From the NCBI RefSeq assembly GCF_005144715.1, contig NZ_SWKR01000002.1, forward strand, positions 806,001 through 870,000: 64,000 bases of DNA, read 5' to 3'. Shown one piece after another: positions 16,026-24,790 of the stretch. The notes beneath the pieces are model-generated. The model made no database searches. It saw nothing but the letters and a program-made list of their open reading frames with translations, and had not been told where the DNA came from. How positions within the stretch are numbered: the stretch's first letter is position 1; each line of letters begins with the position of its first letter. The position numbers were made by a program, and so were the translations under genes. This DNA comes from Sphingomonas baiyangensis (GTDB taxonomy: Bacteria > Pseudomonadota > Alphaproteobacteria > Sphingomonadales > Sphingomonadaceae).

Positions 16026-16215
16026 AACCGACGCAACCCATGTTCCCATAGAGCACTATTCTGCGAAACACAGACCCCTCACAAAAACCCCTCCTGAAAA
16101 CCCCCCATGCGCGCGCCCGGGTGTTTACGAAATAAGGCTCTATAAGAAAACTCGGTTTCAGCGGTTCGCTCGGTTTCACCCCGCCCGCCTCACAGTTTCG
16201 GTATCTTTCATACCG
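16023..16215. promoter_or_regulatory. Control region upstream of the terminase operon
   Basis: This ~190-bp gap holds CTCGGTTTCA twice in direct orientation 18 bp apart (16151, 16169) and TGAAACCGA inverted at 16023. It also holds the operator CGGTATCTTTCATACCG (16199-16215), six bases before the small terminase ATG. The first set could bind the RHH-like protein encoded upstream or serve as a packaging site. The operator is shared with cI/cro. C-rich runs fill the rest. Confidence 0.6.
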
Positions 16216-16220
16216 CTTCG

Positions 16221-17018
16221 ATGATATCCCGCCTGCCCATGTTGCAGGACGCCGCCTCACAGTCAGCGCCAGACCAAGACGTCGAGGCTCAGCGCACGGA
16301 ATTGCTCGAAAACGCCAATGCGTTGGAGAGTGTTAGCGGTCCCGTCGGTCACGGTGGGCACCGCCTGAGCGCCCAGCAGCGCCTGTGGGCGCAGTATTTC
16401 GTGCTGACAGGTGGCAACTCGTATAAGGCCGCAGTGCTGGCCGACTATGCGAGCCCCAGCACCTCCGCGCACAAGTGCCTCGTCAACGCCTCCGTCATGG
16501 CCGAGGTGCGCCGGTTGTGCGTGTCCAACGTGCAGTCGTTCCTGCCGATCGCCATCCGAACGCTGGTCGATGTGTGCTGCGATGTCACCGCAGACGCTCG
16601 AGCGCGCGTCCAAGCGGCGTCCGCGCTGCTCGATCGTGGCGGATTGAAGCCCAAGAGCGACGGTCCAGCGGTTCAGGTCAACGTGCAGGTCAACGGCGCA
16701 TCGGCGCAGGCAGCGATCGCCGAGGTATGGGAACGCAAGCGCAGCCGAGAGGAGCGACGTGAGGCCCTCGATGCGCAGATCGGCAGCGCATACGAGAGCG
16801 GACGCATCCGGCATGTGGGCAAACTGTCCGGCATTGGTGACGATATGCCGGACATTTCGGGCGTCACGATCGACGCCGAGCCGGCAGCGCCCGCGCCGGC
16901 CGCCGGCACCCCCAGGGGGGGGGCAGAGCGCCAGGGTCCCGTCCCCGGCCACGTCTCTATACCTCCCCCCTCCTCCGAACATTCGCCTTCCACCCCTGAA
17001 AGCCTGTTCGATGACTGA
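16221..17018 (+). CDS. Terminase small subunit
   Basis: A 265-aa protein. The segment LSAQQRLWAQYFVLTGGNSYKAAVLADYASP...VMAEV (about 50-95) is the DNA-binding helix-turn-helix of terminase small subunits. A coiled coil and a disordered Pro/Ser-rich tail follow. It recognises the packaging site and delivers DNA to the large subunit (17972-19432). The start at 16221 is not supported by a strong ribosome-binding site; ATG 16239 is an alternative. Confidence 0.75.
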   Translation: MISRLPMLQDAASQSAPDQDVEAQRTELLENANALESVSGPVGHGGHRLSAQQRLWAQYFVLTGGNSYKAAVLADYASPSTSAHKCLVNASVMAEVRRLCVSNVQSFLPIAIRTLVDVCCDVTADARARVQAASALLDRGGLKPKSDGPAVQVNVQVNGASAQAAIAEVWERKRSREERREALDAQIGSAYESGRIRHVGKLSGIGDDMPDISGVTIDAEPAAPAPAAGTPRGGAERQGPVPGHVSIPPPSSEHSPSTPESLFDD

Positions 17019-17052
17019 ACGGGCTGGGGGATTTCGCCGAGAGGAAACGACG

Positions 17053-17544
17053 ATGGACAGCTTGGAACTGACCGAAAGGGAATGCGCCGACGGTCGAACG
17101 GCACCGCGGGTGTCGCTGGGTGATATCGAGGCGAACATTGCCACCAAGTCGTTCTGTCTGGGCCGCGATCTCGTCGAGCAGCCGGCCCCGACGGCGCCCT
17201 CGCTCGATGTGCTGACGATCTGCCTGCTGGTTTTGCGCAATGGCTTCACGATCATCGGCAAGAGCGCGCCGGCGTCGGCTGAGAACTTCGACGAGGAGCT
17301 GGGCCGCAAGCTCGCCTACGAGGATGCGGTTCGGCAGGTGTGGCCGCTCATGGGCTACGCACTTCGCGAGAAGCTGGCTGGAACGCCGGTCGAAGCGAAC
17401 CGCGCTTGCAGCACGCTGGGCGGGAACGAAGATTATCACCGCATCCGTGCGATCGAGCTGGCGACAACGCCGGATCGCAGCATCGACGACATTCTGCGTC
17501 GCGCCGCGCGCATCTACGACTTCATCGTTCCTGCTTCGCGATGA
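17053..17544 (+). CDS. Gp49-like (N4 gp49/Sf6 gp66) family protein
   Basis: A 163-aa protein with RVSLGDIEANI near its start, then LDVLTICLLVLRNGFTIIGKSAPASAENFDEELGRKLAYEDAV...WPLMGY. This is the pattern of the N4 Gp49/Sf6 gene 66 family (PF13876), of unknown function. GAGAGGAAACGACG precedes the ATG at 17053. It sits between the terminase subunits. Confidence 0.8.
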   Translation: MDSLELTERECADGRTAPRVSLGDIEANIATKSFCLGRDLVEQPAPTAPSLDVLTICLLVLRNGFTIIGKSAPASAENFDEELGRKLAYEDAVRQVWPLMGYALREKLAGTPVEANRACSTLGGNEDYHRIRAIELATTPDRSIDDILRRAARIYDFIVPASR

Positions 17545-17765
17545 CGGACGTGCTCGCCCGGCTGGAAGCGGCTGCGTCGAAGCAGGGCCTGCGGGCGCGA
17601 TGGGAAACTGTGGCGTTGCGCGGGACGGGGCTTCGTCAGCGGTTGCTGTTTCTCGTCGGGCGGGATGGTCGGGCGCGGTTCTCGACGTCGTGCGTGTTCG
17701 GGGGCGAGCGGACGGTGGAGCAGGCGTCGGCGACTTGTGCCGATGCGATGCTGGCGCCGGGATAG
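17541..17765 (+). CDS. Small hypothetical phage protein
   Basis: A 74-aa protein, ATG overlapping the previous stop (ATGA). It has a basic beta-like core (RQRLLFLVGRDGRARFSTSC). No family recognised; a conserved filler between terminase genes. Confidence 0.55.
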   Translation: MTDVLARLEAAASKQGLRARWETVALRGTGLRQRLLFLVGRDGRARFSTSCVFGGERTVEQASATCADAMLAPG

Positions 17766-17777
17766 GGGGTTCGGGGG

Positions 17778-17975
17778 GTGGCGACATGCTCGGACTGCAA
17801 GTTCTGGTCGCGGATGGCGGCGGGTCGGAAGGTGGGGCTGTGTCGCCGCTATCCGCCGCGGGCTGACGCGCCCGATGCGGGGCGCATCCAGCGGAACATG
17901 TCGCAGGAAGCGGACTGGTGCGGCGAGTGGGCGACCGGCTCGCAACAGACGATCTCGATCGGGTTAAAGCTGTGA
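17778..17975 (+). CDS. Small zinc-finger-like protein
   Basis: A 65-aa protein beginning MATCSDCKFW, with further cysteines in GLCRRYPP and DWCGEW. The C-x2-C, C, C spacing suggests a zinc-binding fold seen in small phage proteins. The GTG start of the large terminase overlaps its stop. Confidence 0.6.
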   Translation: MATCSDCKFWSRMAAGRKVGLCRRYPPRADAPDAGRIQRNMSQEADWCGEWATGSQQTISIGLKL

Positions 17976-19432
17976 GCGGGGCACCTTCGCCGACGCGGAC
18001 GCGCGAGTTCATCCAGTTCATCGCCAAGACGTACCGCGACGATTTCAACGGGTATCGGCGCGACATTCTGGGGATGGCGGACGCCGAATGGCAGGATCGC
18101 GTCGGCGAGAGCCTGATGCGGTACAAGCGAACGGCGGTGGCGGCCGGTCACGGCATCGGCAAGACGGGCCTCGCGGCGGCGGCGATCCACTGGTTCATCT
18201 CGACGCGGCCCCGGCCGGCGATCGTGGCGACCGCGAACACCGAGGATCAGCTGCAGAAGAAGCTGTGGCGCGAGCTGGCGAAGGTGAACGGCCAGGCGAA
18301 AAACAAGGATTGGTTCGACTGGAAGGCGTCGACCTTCACAATGTTCAACGATCCGACGGCGCAGGCGGTGGCGCTGGCGTGGTCGGAGAACAACCCGGAG
18401 GCGTTCGCGGGCACGCACGAGCAGCATGTGCTTGGCGTGTTCGACGAGGCGTCCGCGATTGCCCGCGTGATCTTCAACGTGTTCGCTGGCGCGATGACGA
18501 CGCCCGGCGCGCGGTGGCTGCTGCTGGGCAACAGCACGCGGAACGAGGGCTATTTCTACGAGACGTGCCACGGCAAGCTGAGGGCGCGCAAGCCGGGCGA
18601 CATCGAGCGCGGCATGTGGAACGGGTTCGTCGTTCCGAGCTGGGAAAGCCCGTTCGTCGATCCGTCGTGGGTCGAGGAGATGAAGGCGCAGCTCGGCGAG
18701 GACAGCGACGAATATCGCGTTCGCGTCGCCGGCCTGCCGCCCCGGTTTGATAGCGCGCAGTTCATCCCGCGCGAGTTCGTCACCCGCGCGATGGAGCGCG
18801 AAGTGAAGATGTTCGATCGCTGGCCGCTGGTGCTCGGCGTCGACGTCGGCCACGTCAACGACCGCTCGACGATCGTTCCGCGCCGCGGGCGCAAGGTGCT
18901 CGACGGCATCCGCAAGCTGCGCGGCGAGCGCACAACCGATTTCGCGCGCCGGATCGCCGAGGAGGTCATCTGGTATCGCGAGGATCAGGGCCTGCGCGCG
19001 AACGTCGTGATCGAGGAAATCGGCATGGGCGTCGGCGTCGTCGAGACGCTCGAGGATATGGGATACGCCGATCAGGTCTGGGGCGTGAACACCGGGCAGG
19101 CGGCGAACGAGCCCGAGCTCTACACGAACCTGCGCTGCGAGATGTGGGCGCTGACGAAGGAATGGCTCGAGGGCGAGGTCGAGCTGCCGAACGATCCCGA
19201 TCTGAACGACGATCTGTGCTCGGTGAAGCGCAAACCGTCGGGTTCGACGAACAAGCTGCGCCTCGAAACGAAGGACGAGATGCGCCGGCGTGGCGTGAAG
19301 TCGCCCGACGTCGGCGACGGGCTGGCGCTGACGTTCGCGGTCCCGTTCGACCTGCTGCCCGAGCGGCACAACGACATGTGGCGGGATGATTATCGCGAGC
19401 CCGCGCGCGCGCATAGCTGGATGGGGTGGTGA
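17972..19432 (+). CDS. Terminase large subunit
   Basis: A 486-aa packaging motor. The ATPase domain has Walker A GHGIGKT (59-65) and Walker B VLGVFDEAS (153-161), then a coupling segment LLLGNSTRNEG. The C-terminal RNase-H-like nuclease has its first aspartate at D291 in LVLGVDVGH and a late DVGDGLALTFA. It cuts concatemeric DNA and pumps it through the portal. GTG at 17972 is chosen because it overlaps the preceding stop. An upstream ATG in the same frame is fully inside the zinc-finger gene. Confidence 0.88.
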   Translation: MSGAPSPTRTREFIQFIAKTYRDDFNGYRRDILGMADAEWQDRVGESLMRYKRTAVAAGHGIGKTGLAAAAIHWFISTRPRPAIVATANTEDQLQKKLWRELAKVNGQAKNKDWFDWKASTFTMFNDPTAQAVALAWSENNPEAFAGTHEQHVLGVFDEASAIARVIFNVFAGAMTTPGARWLLLGNSTRNEGYFYETCHGKLRARKPGDIERGMWNGFVVPSWESPFVDPSWVEEMKAQLGEDSDEYRVRVAGLPPRFDSAQFIPREFVTRAMEREVKMFDRWPLVLGVDVGHVNDRSTIVPRRGRKVLDGIRKLRGERTTDFARRIAEEVIWYREDQGLRANVVIEEIGMGVGVVETLEDMGYADQVWGVNTGQAANEPELYTNLRCEMWALTKEWLEGEVELPNDPDLNDDLCSVKRKPSGSTNKLRLETKDEMRRRGVKSPDVGDGLALTFAVPFDLLPERHNDMWRDDYREPARAHSWMGW

Positions 19433-19434
19433 CA

Positions 19435-21438
19435 ATGGAGCAGGCAGTCGCGGTCGCGGAATCGCCGCAGGACAGCGCGGGGGAGCAAAAGCCGCTGGGT
19501 CCGTTCCAGCTACCCGATGAGGAGCTGGTTCAGCGCATCTGGGCATGGTTCAAGGAATCGTCGTCGGCGAAGGCGCCCGCCGCGAAGAAGCGGAAGAAGG
19601 ATTTCCGGGTCTATGCCGGCCGCCAGTGGGACGAGGGCGACGAGGCGCTCGCGAAGAAGCTGAACCGGCCGGCGCTAACGCTGAACATGGTGCTGACGAT
19701 CATCAGTGCCGTCGAGGGCGAGGAGCGCGAAGAACGGCAGGACATCAAGTATTTCGGCAACGGGGGCGAGGACGATGGCGCCGCCTGGGGGCTGAACCGG
19801 ATCCTGAAATGGATCATGCAGCAATGCGGGGGCGAGTTCACGCTCTCGCGGCAATTCCGCGACGGCACGATCTGTGGCGAGGCGTGGATCGTTCCCGAGG
19901 TCGATTTCTTCGATGACCCCGAGGGGAAGATCAAGCTCGAGCTGGTCGATGACTGCGAGGTGTTCGACGATCCGCTGGCGAAGTGCCCGGTGTCGAGCGA
20001 CAGCCGGTATTTCATCCGCCAGAAGCAGATGACGGCCGAGGAGTTGGAAGCTCGGTGGCCGGGATCGGTCGAGCGGCTGACGCAGGCCGTAATCGCGCAT
20101 GATCCCGGCACCGAAACCGACGGCTCGGGCTATCGCGACATCTACAGCGAGCCGGGCCGCATCGACACGCCGAAGCACTACGACAGCAAGACGAAGCTGT
20201 GGACCGTCATGGAAACGTGGTGGCACCAGATCGAGCCCGGCTGGGTAGTGCGCGACGACGCGACGGGGCTGCTCGAGGAAAAGACGCCCGAGGAGTTCGA
20301 GGCGCTGAAAGCCGCGCGTGCCGAGCAGGTACAGCAGGTGTTGGCGGCACGTGTGGCGGCGCTGGCCCCGCCGCCGATGACAGCGATGATACCCGGTATG
20401 CCGGCGCCGGCCGCGCCGCCCGTTCCCGAAATGCCGCCGCCGATCGAGGCGGTTGAGCGCCCGGTGCGGCGCTTCTATCAGGCGTTCTCGGTCTACCGCG
20501 AGCTGCTCGACAAGCAGCCCTCGCCGATGCCGCGGTTGAAGCGCGTGCCGTACGTTCCGTTCCGGGCGTTCTTCGACAAGGATGAGGGCGAGTATTTCGG
20601 GCTGGTCCGGCCGATTACTGACGTGCAGCTGCAGCACAATGTCGAGCAGTCGGTCATCGTGCAGATGATGCAGCTGCAGCCGAAGTCGTCGTGGATGGGG
20701 CCCAAGGGTTCGTTCCACAACAAGGTCGAGTGGCAGAACAAGCTCGCGCAACCCGGCTCGCTGCTGGAATACAACCAGTCGCGCGGCGGCAAGCCCGAGC
20801 CGATACCCGTCCAGCCGATCTCGCGCCACCTGATCGAGATGGCCGATGCGCGCCCCCAGACGATGCGCGCGATCTCGGGCGTGAACGTAGAGATGACGGG
20901 GCAGCGGCAGGGCAGCGACGCCGGTGTCGTGATGGAGAAGCGCAAGAAGGCGGCGCGCACGGTGCTGGCGCCGATCTTCGACAACCACCGCATGACGAAG
21001 CACGCGCTCGGCACGGTGCTGCTCGCGTACATCCAGAAATACGTCTCGGTAGGCCGCCGGCTGCGCGTCATCGGGCCGGAAGGCAAGGCCGAGGATGTCG
21101 TGATGTCGGCCGACATGCAGATCGGCCGGTACGACATCAGCGTCGGCGAATCCGACGAGAGCATGAACGATCGGTTCGAGGCGCTTTACGTCCTGCAGAC
21201 GGTGCTGCCCGCGATGATGAAATCGGGGATGCCGATCACGCCTGAGTTCGTCGACCTGCTCCCGATCCCGCCGCACATCCGCCAGACGTGGAAGCGGTAT
21301 GTGGCGTGGAAGCTGACGCTCGAAGGTGCGGTGCCGCCGCCCGGCTGGGAGCCGGGGATGCCGAACCCGTTCCTGCCGGCGCCCGGCGCGGCGCCACCCC
21401 TCCCCGGCCCGCCGATGGCCGCCCCTCCCGCACAGTAA
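19435..21438 (+). CDS. P22-like portal protein
   Basis: A 667-aa protein. The N-terminal part has RVYAGRQWDEGDEALAKKLN and ALTLNMVLTIISAVEGEER. The C-terminal half has the conserved MRAISGVNVEMTGQRQGSDAG and KKAARTVLAPIFDN segments of P22-type portals. A proline-rich insertion lies at about 300-345. The portal is the dodecameric vertex through which DNA enters. It directly follows the terminase (start at 19435, ATG after GTGACA). Confidence 0.85.
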   Translation: MEQAVAVAESPQDSAGEQKPLGPFQLPDEELVQRIWAWFKESSSAKAPAAKKRKKDFRVYAGRQWDEGDEALAKKLNRPALTLNMVLTIISAVEGEEREERQDIKYFGNGGEDDGAAWGLNRILKWIMQQCGGEFTLSRQFRDGTICGEAWIVPEVDFFDDPEGKIKLELVDDCEVFDDPLAKCPVSSDSRYFIRQKQMTAEELEARWPGSVERLTQAVIAHDPGTETDGSGYRDIYSEPGRIDTPKHYDSKTKLWTVMETWWHQIEPGWVVRDDATGLLEEKTPEEFEALKAARAEQVQQVLAARVAALAPPPMTAMIPGMPAPAAPPVPEMPPPIEAVERPVRRFYQAFSVYRELLDKQPSPMPRLKRVPYVPFRAFFDKDEGEYFGLVRPITDVQLQHNVEQSVIVQMMQLQPKSSWMGPKGSFHNKVEWQNKLAQPGSLLEYNQSRGGKPEPIPVQPISRHLIEMADARPQTMRAISGVNVEMTGQRQGSDAGVVMEKRKKAARTVLAPIFDNHRMTKHALGTVLLAYIQKYVSVGRRLRVIGPEGKAEDVVMSADMQIGRYDISVGESDESMNDRFEALYVLQTVLPAMMKSGMPITPEFVDLLPIPPHIRQTWKRYVAWKLTLEGAVPPPGWEPGMPNPFLPAPGAAPPLPGPPMAAPPAQ

Positions 21439-21447
21439 GGATCGACC

Positions 21448-22386
21448 ATGCCCGGAGCCTATGACGAAGAATTCACCCCCGAGGAGCTGGCAGCGATGGC
21501 GGACAACACGCCGCCGCCCGCCGCCGAGCCCGAGGGAACCGATGCAGCCAGCGCGGCGGCCGCCACCGATGCCCCGGCCACCGAACCGGCCGCGCCAGCC
21601 GCACCGGCACCGGCCGGCGCCCAGCCCGCACCCGGCGACCCGGAGGAGGACGAGCGATATCGCCAGTTCGCTGCGCAGTATCAGGGCCGCTCGACCGACG
21701 AGCTGGTGCGGATCGCGTACCAGCAGCAGCAGCGCGCCAACCGATCGGCGTTCGAGCAGCGCAAGGCGACCGAGCAGCGCGACGCAGTGCTGCAGCGCAT
21801 CCAGCAGGCGCGCGCGGCGCGCGACGCGGCGGTCGAGAATGTCTCACAGCGCCGGCGCGAGTTCGACGAGCAGCTGCAGAACGATCCCGACGCCGCGACG
21901 CGCCGGCTCGCGCAGGAGCGTTTCGACGCCGAGGAGCGCGAGGCGAAGGAGGCCGCCGATCGCGTCGAGCAGGAGGCGCGCGCGGAGGAGGCGTTCCACT
22001 TCGCCTCGCAATACATCCCCGATTTGCCACAGCGCGCGCCGCTGATGCAGCAGTTCGGCGTCGAGATAGGATATTCGCCTGAGGAGGTGCGCGGTATCAG
22101 CGACGGGCGCGATCTGGTGATGCTGCACCTCGCGAGCGTCGCGGGCAATCTGATGAAGGCCGGCGTCATCGACCGTACCGGCCAGCTGTTGCGGACGGCG
22201 CCCGATGTGCAGGCGACTGATCCGCGCCTCACTGCGCCACCGCCGCCGAACACGCTGTCATCGGCGCCGGGGCGCAGCGCGAGTGCCGCGAAAACGGCCG
22301 AGCAACAGCTGCAGGACATGCTGAACCTCAGCGACAAGGATTTCGACGCGCTTTCGGAAGAAGATATCGCCCGAATCATGGGCTGA
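21448..22386 (+). CDS. Scaffolding-like protein
   Basis: A 312-aa protein with an acidic, Ala/Pro-rich N-terminus (about 1-70), a long charged helix (75-190, AEQQ/EAR-rich) and a helical tail ending QLQDMLNLSDKDFDALSEED. Size, composition and position between portal and coat are those of a podovirus scaffold that directs procapsid assembly and then leaves. The assignment rests on position and composition. Confidence 0.7.
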   Translation: MPGAYDEEFTPEELAAMADNTPPPAAEPEGTDAASAAAATDAPATEPAAPAAPAPAGAQPAPGDPEEDERYRQFAAQYQGRSTDELVRIAYQQQQRANRSAFEQRKATEQRDAVLQRIQQARAARDAAVENVSQRRREFDEQLQNDPDAATRRLAQERFDAEEREAKEAADRVEQEARAEEAFHFASQYIPDLPQRAPLMQQFGVEIGYSPEEVRGISDGRDLVMLHLASVAGNLMKAGVIDRTGQLLRTAPDVQATDPRLTAPPPPNTLSSAPGRSASAAKTAEQQLQDMLNLSDKDFDALSEEDIARIMG

Positions 22387-22441
22387 CGGGTGTTGACCGG
22401 AGCCAGTGGGCGTGCCGGTCGATGAAGGGAGCATACTGACG

Positions 22442-23044
22442 ATGCCGACCACGAAAGCCAGGGGCGCGAAGAAGGCACCCAGCGCGGCGCGCGCGCCGCG
22501 ACGGACCAACCCCAAGCCGGCGGAAACCGCGGCTGTTGCGGCGCCCGCGCCGGTCAGCCCTCCGGAAGTCCAGCCGGAGCCGGCGGCGCCGCCGCCGGCC
22601 GCCCCCCTGCCCGCCGCCCCGGCGGATTGGGCTACCATCGCCGCCCCGGAGCGGGTGCATCTGGGCCTCATCGAAGGGACCCGGCTGCGACTGCGCCTCG
22701 TGGGCGTGCTGGGTCTTATGGGGTTCCATTCCCTCGACCGGATCGTGGCGCTGCAGAACAGCCCCGCGGTTCGCGATCTGGCAGAGCAGATGCGTGGGAC
22801 CGAAGGTCAGTGTGCTCCCGTATATTTCCTGCGCAGCGCCGAGCAGGGCGTCGCGCCGTCGCTGGTCGAGGGGTACGAAGCGCTCGCCGCCGCGCAACTC
22901 GCTGGCATCGAAACGATTTCGGTGATATGCATCGCTGCACGGGACAGCGAACGCCTGCAATCGCAATTGGTTGCGATGAAGCAGGTCAAGCCGGAACCGG
23001 AAACCGACGACGATCTGATCTACCGCGTCATGCGGGACGACTGA
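22442..23044 (+). CDS. ParB-N-like protein between scaffold and coat genes
   Basis: A 200-aa protein with a Lys/Pro-rich N-terminus (1-65). Its later part contains LVEGYEALAAAQLAGIETISVI, which resembles the ParB N-terminal fold (usually D/E-G-x-R-L-A-A). The key arginine is replaced by glutamate, so CTPase activity is doubtful. ATG 22442 is chosen since GAAGGGAG lies upstream. Its role in capsid assembly is unknown. Confidence 0.5.
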   Translation: MPTTKARGAKKAPSAARAPRRTNPKPAETAAVAAPAPVSPPEVQPEPAAPPPAAPLPAAPADWATIAAPERVHLGLIEGTRLRLRLVGVLGLMGFHSLDRIVALQNSPAVRDLAEQMRGTEGQCAPVYFLRSAEQGVAPSLVEGYEALAAAQLAGIETISVICIAARDSERLQSQLVAMKQVKPEPETDDDLIYRVMRDD

Positions 23045-23108
23045 TCGAAGTCCGCCTCGCCGGCGTAACCGGCAGCGGCCCCGCCCGGCCTTACGGGTAG
23101 CGGCAGGC

Positions 23109-23213
23109 GCCCGGCCTCATTGGGTGCAACAGGATCGCGCACTTCACGCGCAGCGGCTCCGATCGGCCTCACGATCGAAATCCGTCTCTGTTGCAATCCA
23201 ATCAGGCCGGGGG
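23109..23213 (+). promoter_or_regulatory. Long inverted repeat in the coat gene leader
   Basis: The 180-bp gap before the coat gene carries GCCCGGCCTCATTGGGTGCAAC (in two parts, 23109-23130) and its near-complement at 23190-23213, with a 59-nt loop containing smaller hairpins. In RNA the stem would end only ten bases before the coat ATG at 23224. It could control coat translation or mRNA stability, or mark a promoter. The sequence shows only the symmetry. Confidence 0.55.
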
Positions 23214-23223
23214 GCCTCACATC

Positions 23224-24312
23224 ATGGCATCGACCAATTTTCCGGCCAGCCATCCGCTGGCAGTGAAGGTCTGGGCACGCAAGGCATTCGCCGATGCGGT
23301 CAAGGCAACGACCTATGGCAAGCTGACCGGCAAGTCCGATCGCGCCATCGTCCAGGTGAAGGACGAGCTCAAGAAGGAAGGCGATCGCATTCGCTTCCGC
23401 ATCCGTATGCTCCCGACGGGCATCGGCGTGCAGGACAATGAGACGCTCGAAGGCAAGGAAGAAGGGCTCGACTACAAGCACTTCGACCTGAACCTCGGCG
23501 AGAAGCGTCACGCCTTCCAGGTCGACCTCAACCTTTCCGAGAACCGCACGATGGCGAATGTCCGCGAGGACATGAAGGCCGCGCAGCAGGAGTGGCTCGA
23601 GGAATATCTCGACACCACGTTCTTCGAGGTGCTGTCGGGTGCTGGCACCGGCCCCGGTGGCGTATCGAAGTATCACCCCTCGGGGATGCTCGGCGGCAAT
23701 CCGCTGCTCGCGCCCTCGGCGGATCGCATCGTCTATGGCGGCACCGGCGTCGCGGCAAAGGCCGCGCTGCAGGCGACCGACATCATGACGCTGACGGTGC
23801 TCGACAAGCTCGCCGAGCGCGCGAAGCTGGCATCGCCGACGATGCGCAAGGGGCTGTTCGACGGCAAGCAGGCGTGGGTCGCGATCCTGCATCCGTGGCA
23901 GGTGACGTCGCTGCGCACGAACACGTCGACCGGCCAGTGGCTCGACATCCAGAAGGCCGCGATGATGGGCGGCAAGGTCAGCGACAACCCGATCTGGGGT
24001 GCGGCGCTGGGCATGTACCACGACATCATCCTCGTCGAATCGACGCGCATCCAGACCTTCAGCGACTACGGCGCCGGCGGCAACGTGCGTGCGGCTCGCG
24101 GGCTGCTGCTCGGGGCGCAGGCCGGTGTGGTGGCGCATGGCGTCGGCGCCGATGACAAGGGCCGCACCAAGGTGGTCGAGAAGGAGAAGGACTACGGCAA
24201 GTATCTGGGCAGCGGCATGACCATGATCTGGGGCATGTCGAAGGTCCGTTTCGAGGGCCAGTCCGACTTCGGCGTGTTCGCGTTCGACACCGCGGCGGCG
24301 CCGCTCACGTAA
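23224..24312 (+). CDS. Major capsid protein, N4-gp56/DUF4043 family
   Basis: A 362-aa coat protein beginning MASTNFPASHPLAVKVWARK. It has LNLGEKRHAFQVDLNLSENRTM at about 100 and a HPWQVTSLRTNTSTGQWLDIQ segment followed by PIWGAALGMYHD, typical of the N4-gp56 (DUF4043) coat family. It should adopt the HK97 fold. The ATG at 23224 lies beyond the inverted repeat and follows a G-rich stretch. A strong hairpin follows the stop. Confidence 0.85.
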   Translation: MASTNFPASHPLAVKVWARKAFADAVKATTYGKLTGKSDRAIVQVKDELKKEGDRIRFRIRMLPTGIGVQDNETLEGKEEGLDYKHFDLNLGEKRHAFQVDLNLSENRTMANVREDMKAAQQEWLEEYLDTTFFEVLSGAGTGPGGVSKYHPSGMLGGNPLLAPSADRIVYGGTGVAAKAALQATDIMTLTVLDKLAERAKLASPTMRKGLFDGKQAWVAILHPWQVTSLRTNTSTGQWLDIQKAAMMGGKVSDNPIWGAALGMYHDIILVESTRIQTFSDYGAGGNVRAARGLLLGAQAGVVAHGVGADDKGRTKVVEKEKDYGKYLGSGMTMIWGMSKVRFEGQSDFGVFAFDTAAAPLT

Positions 24313-24321
24313 TCGGGGATC

Positions 24322-24345
24322 GGGGAGCCGGTCGCCCGGCTCCCC
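24322..24345 (+). terminator. Hairpin after the coat gene
   Basis: GGGGAGCCGG (24322-24331) pairs perfectly with CCGGCTCCCC (24336-24345) over a 4-nt loop, followed by TTCCC. It probably reduces read-through from the highly expressed coat gene or protects its 3' end. Confidence 0.75.
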
Positions 24346-24367
24346 TTCCCATGCAGGGGTAAACCAC

Positions 24368-24772
24368 ATGGCTATCATCAATACTCTCGCGCTGGCGGCC
24401 ACGCTGACGCCCGCGCTCGATGTCGGCACTCATCACCAGAAGCGTTCCGTCGTCGTACCGGCGGCGGGCGTCGCGAACGGCGACCTGATCGAGCTGCAGA
24501 CGTTCAATCGCGCCGGTACGCTCGTGAAGGTCGATCTCGCAGTCTCGGCCACGCTCGGCGCCGGCGCTACCGTCAAGCTGGCGGTCGGAGACGGCACCAC
24601 GAACGTCGATATCACCGGCGCCACCACGGCGGGCGGCGCATCGAAGGTGAACGGCAACACCATCGGCCCGGTCGACTATGCGGCGGGCTCGAAGCTGTAC
24701 GCGATCGTTGGCGGCGCGAACGTCAGCGCATCGGCCACGCTGCGTTACGATCTGCTTCGGCAGGCATCGTAA
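24368..24772 (+). CDS. Capsid decoration-like protein
   Basis: A 134-aa beta-rich protein (alternating strands such as HHQKRSVVVPAAGV, LVKVDLAVSATLG, LRYDLLRQAS) with no charged coils. Position right behind the coat gene, and size, suggest a capsid decoration or stabilising protein. No named family is recognised. Confidence 0.55.
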   Translation: MAIINTLALAATLTPALDVGTHHQKRSVVVPAAGVANGDLIELQTFNRAGTLVKVDLAVSATLGAGATVKLAVGDGTTNVDITGATTAGGASKVNGNTIGPVDYAAGSKLYAIVGGANVSASATLRYDLLRQAS

Positions 24773-24790
24773 CCGCGGGGGGCGTGGGGC

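Noticed and set aside
17849..21276. Long minus-strand frames opposite terminase and portal genes
   Set aside because: The plus-strand genes carry clear terminase and portal motifs and the minus frames have none.
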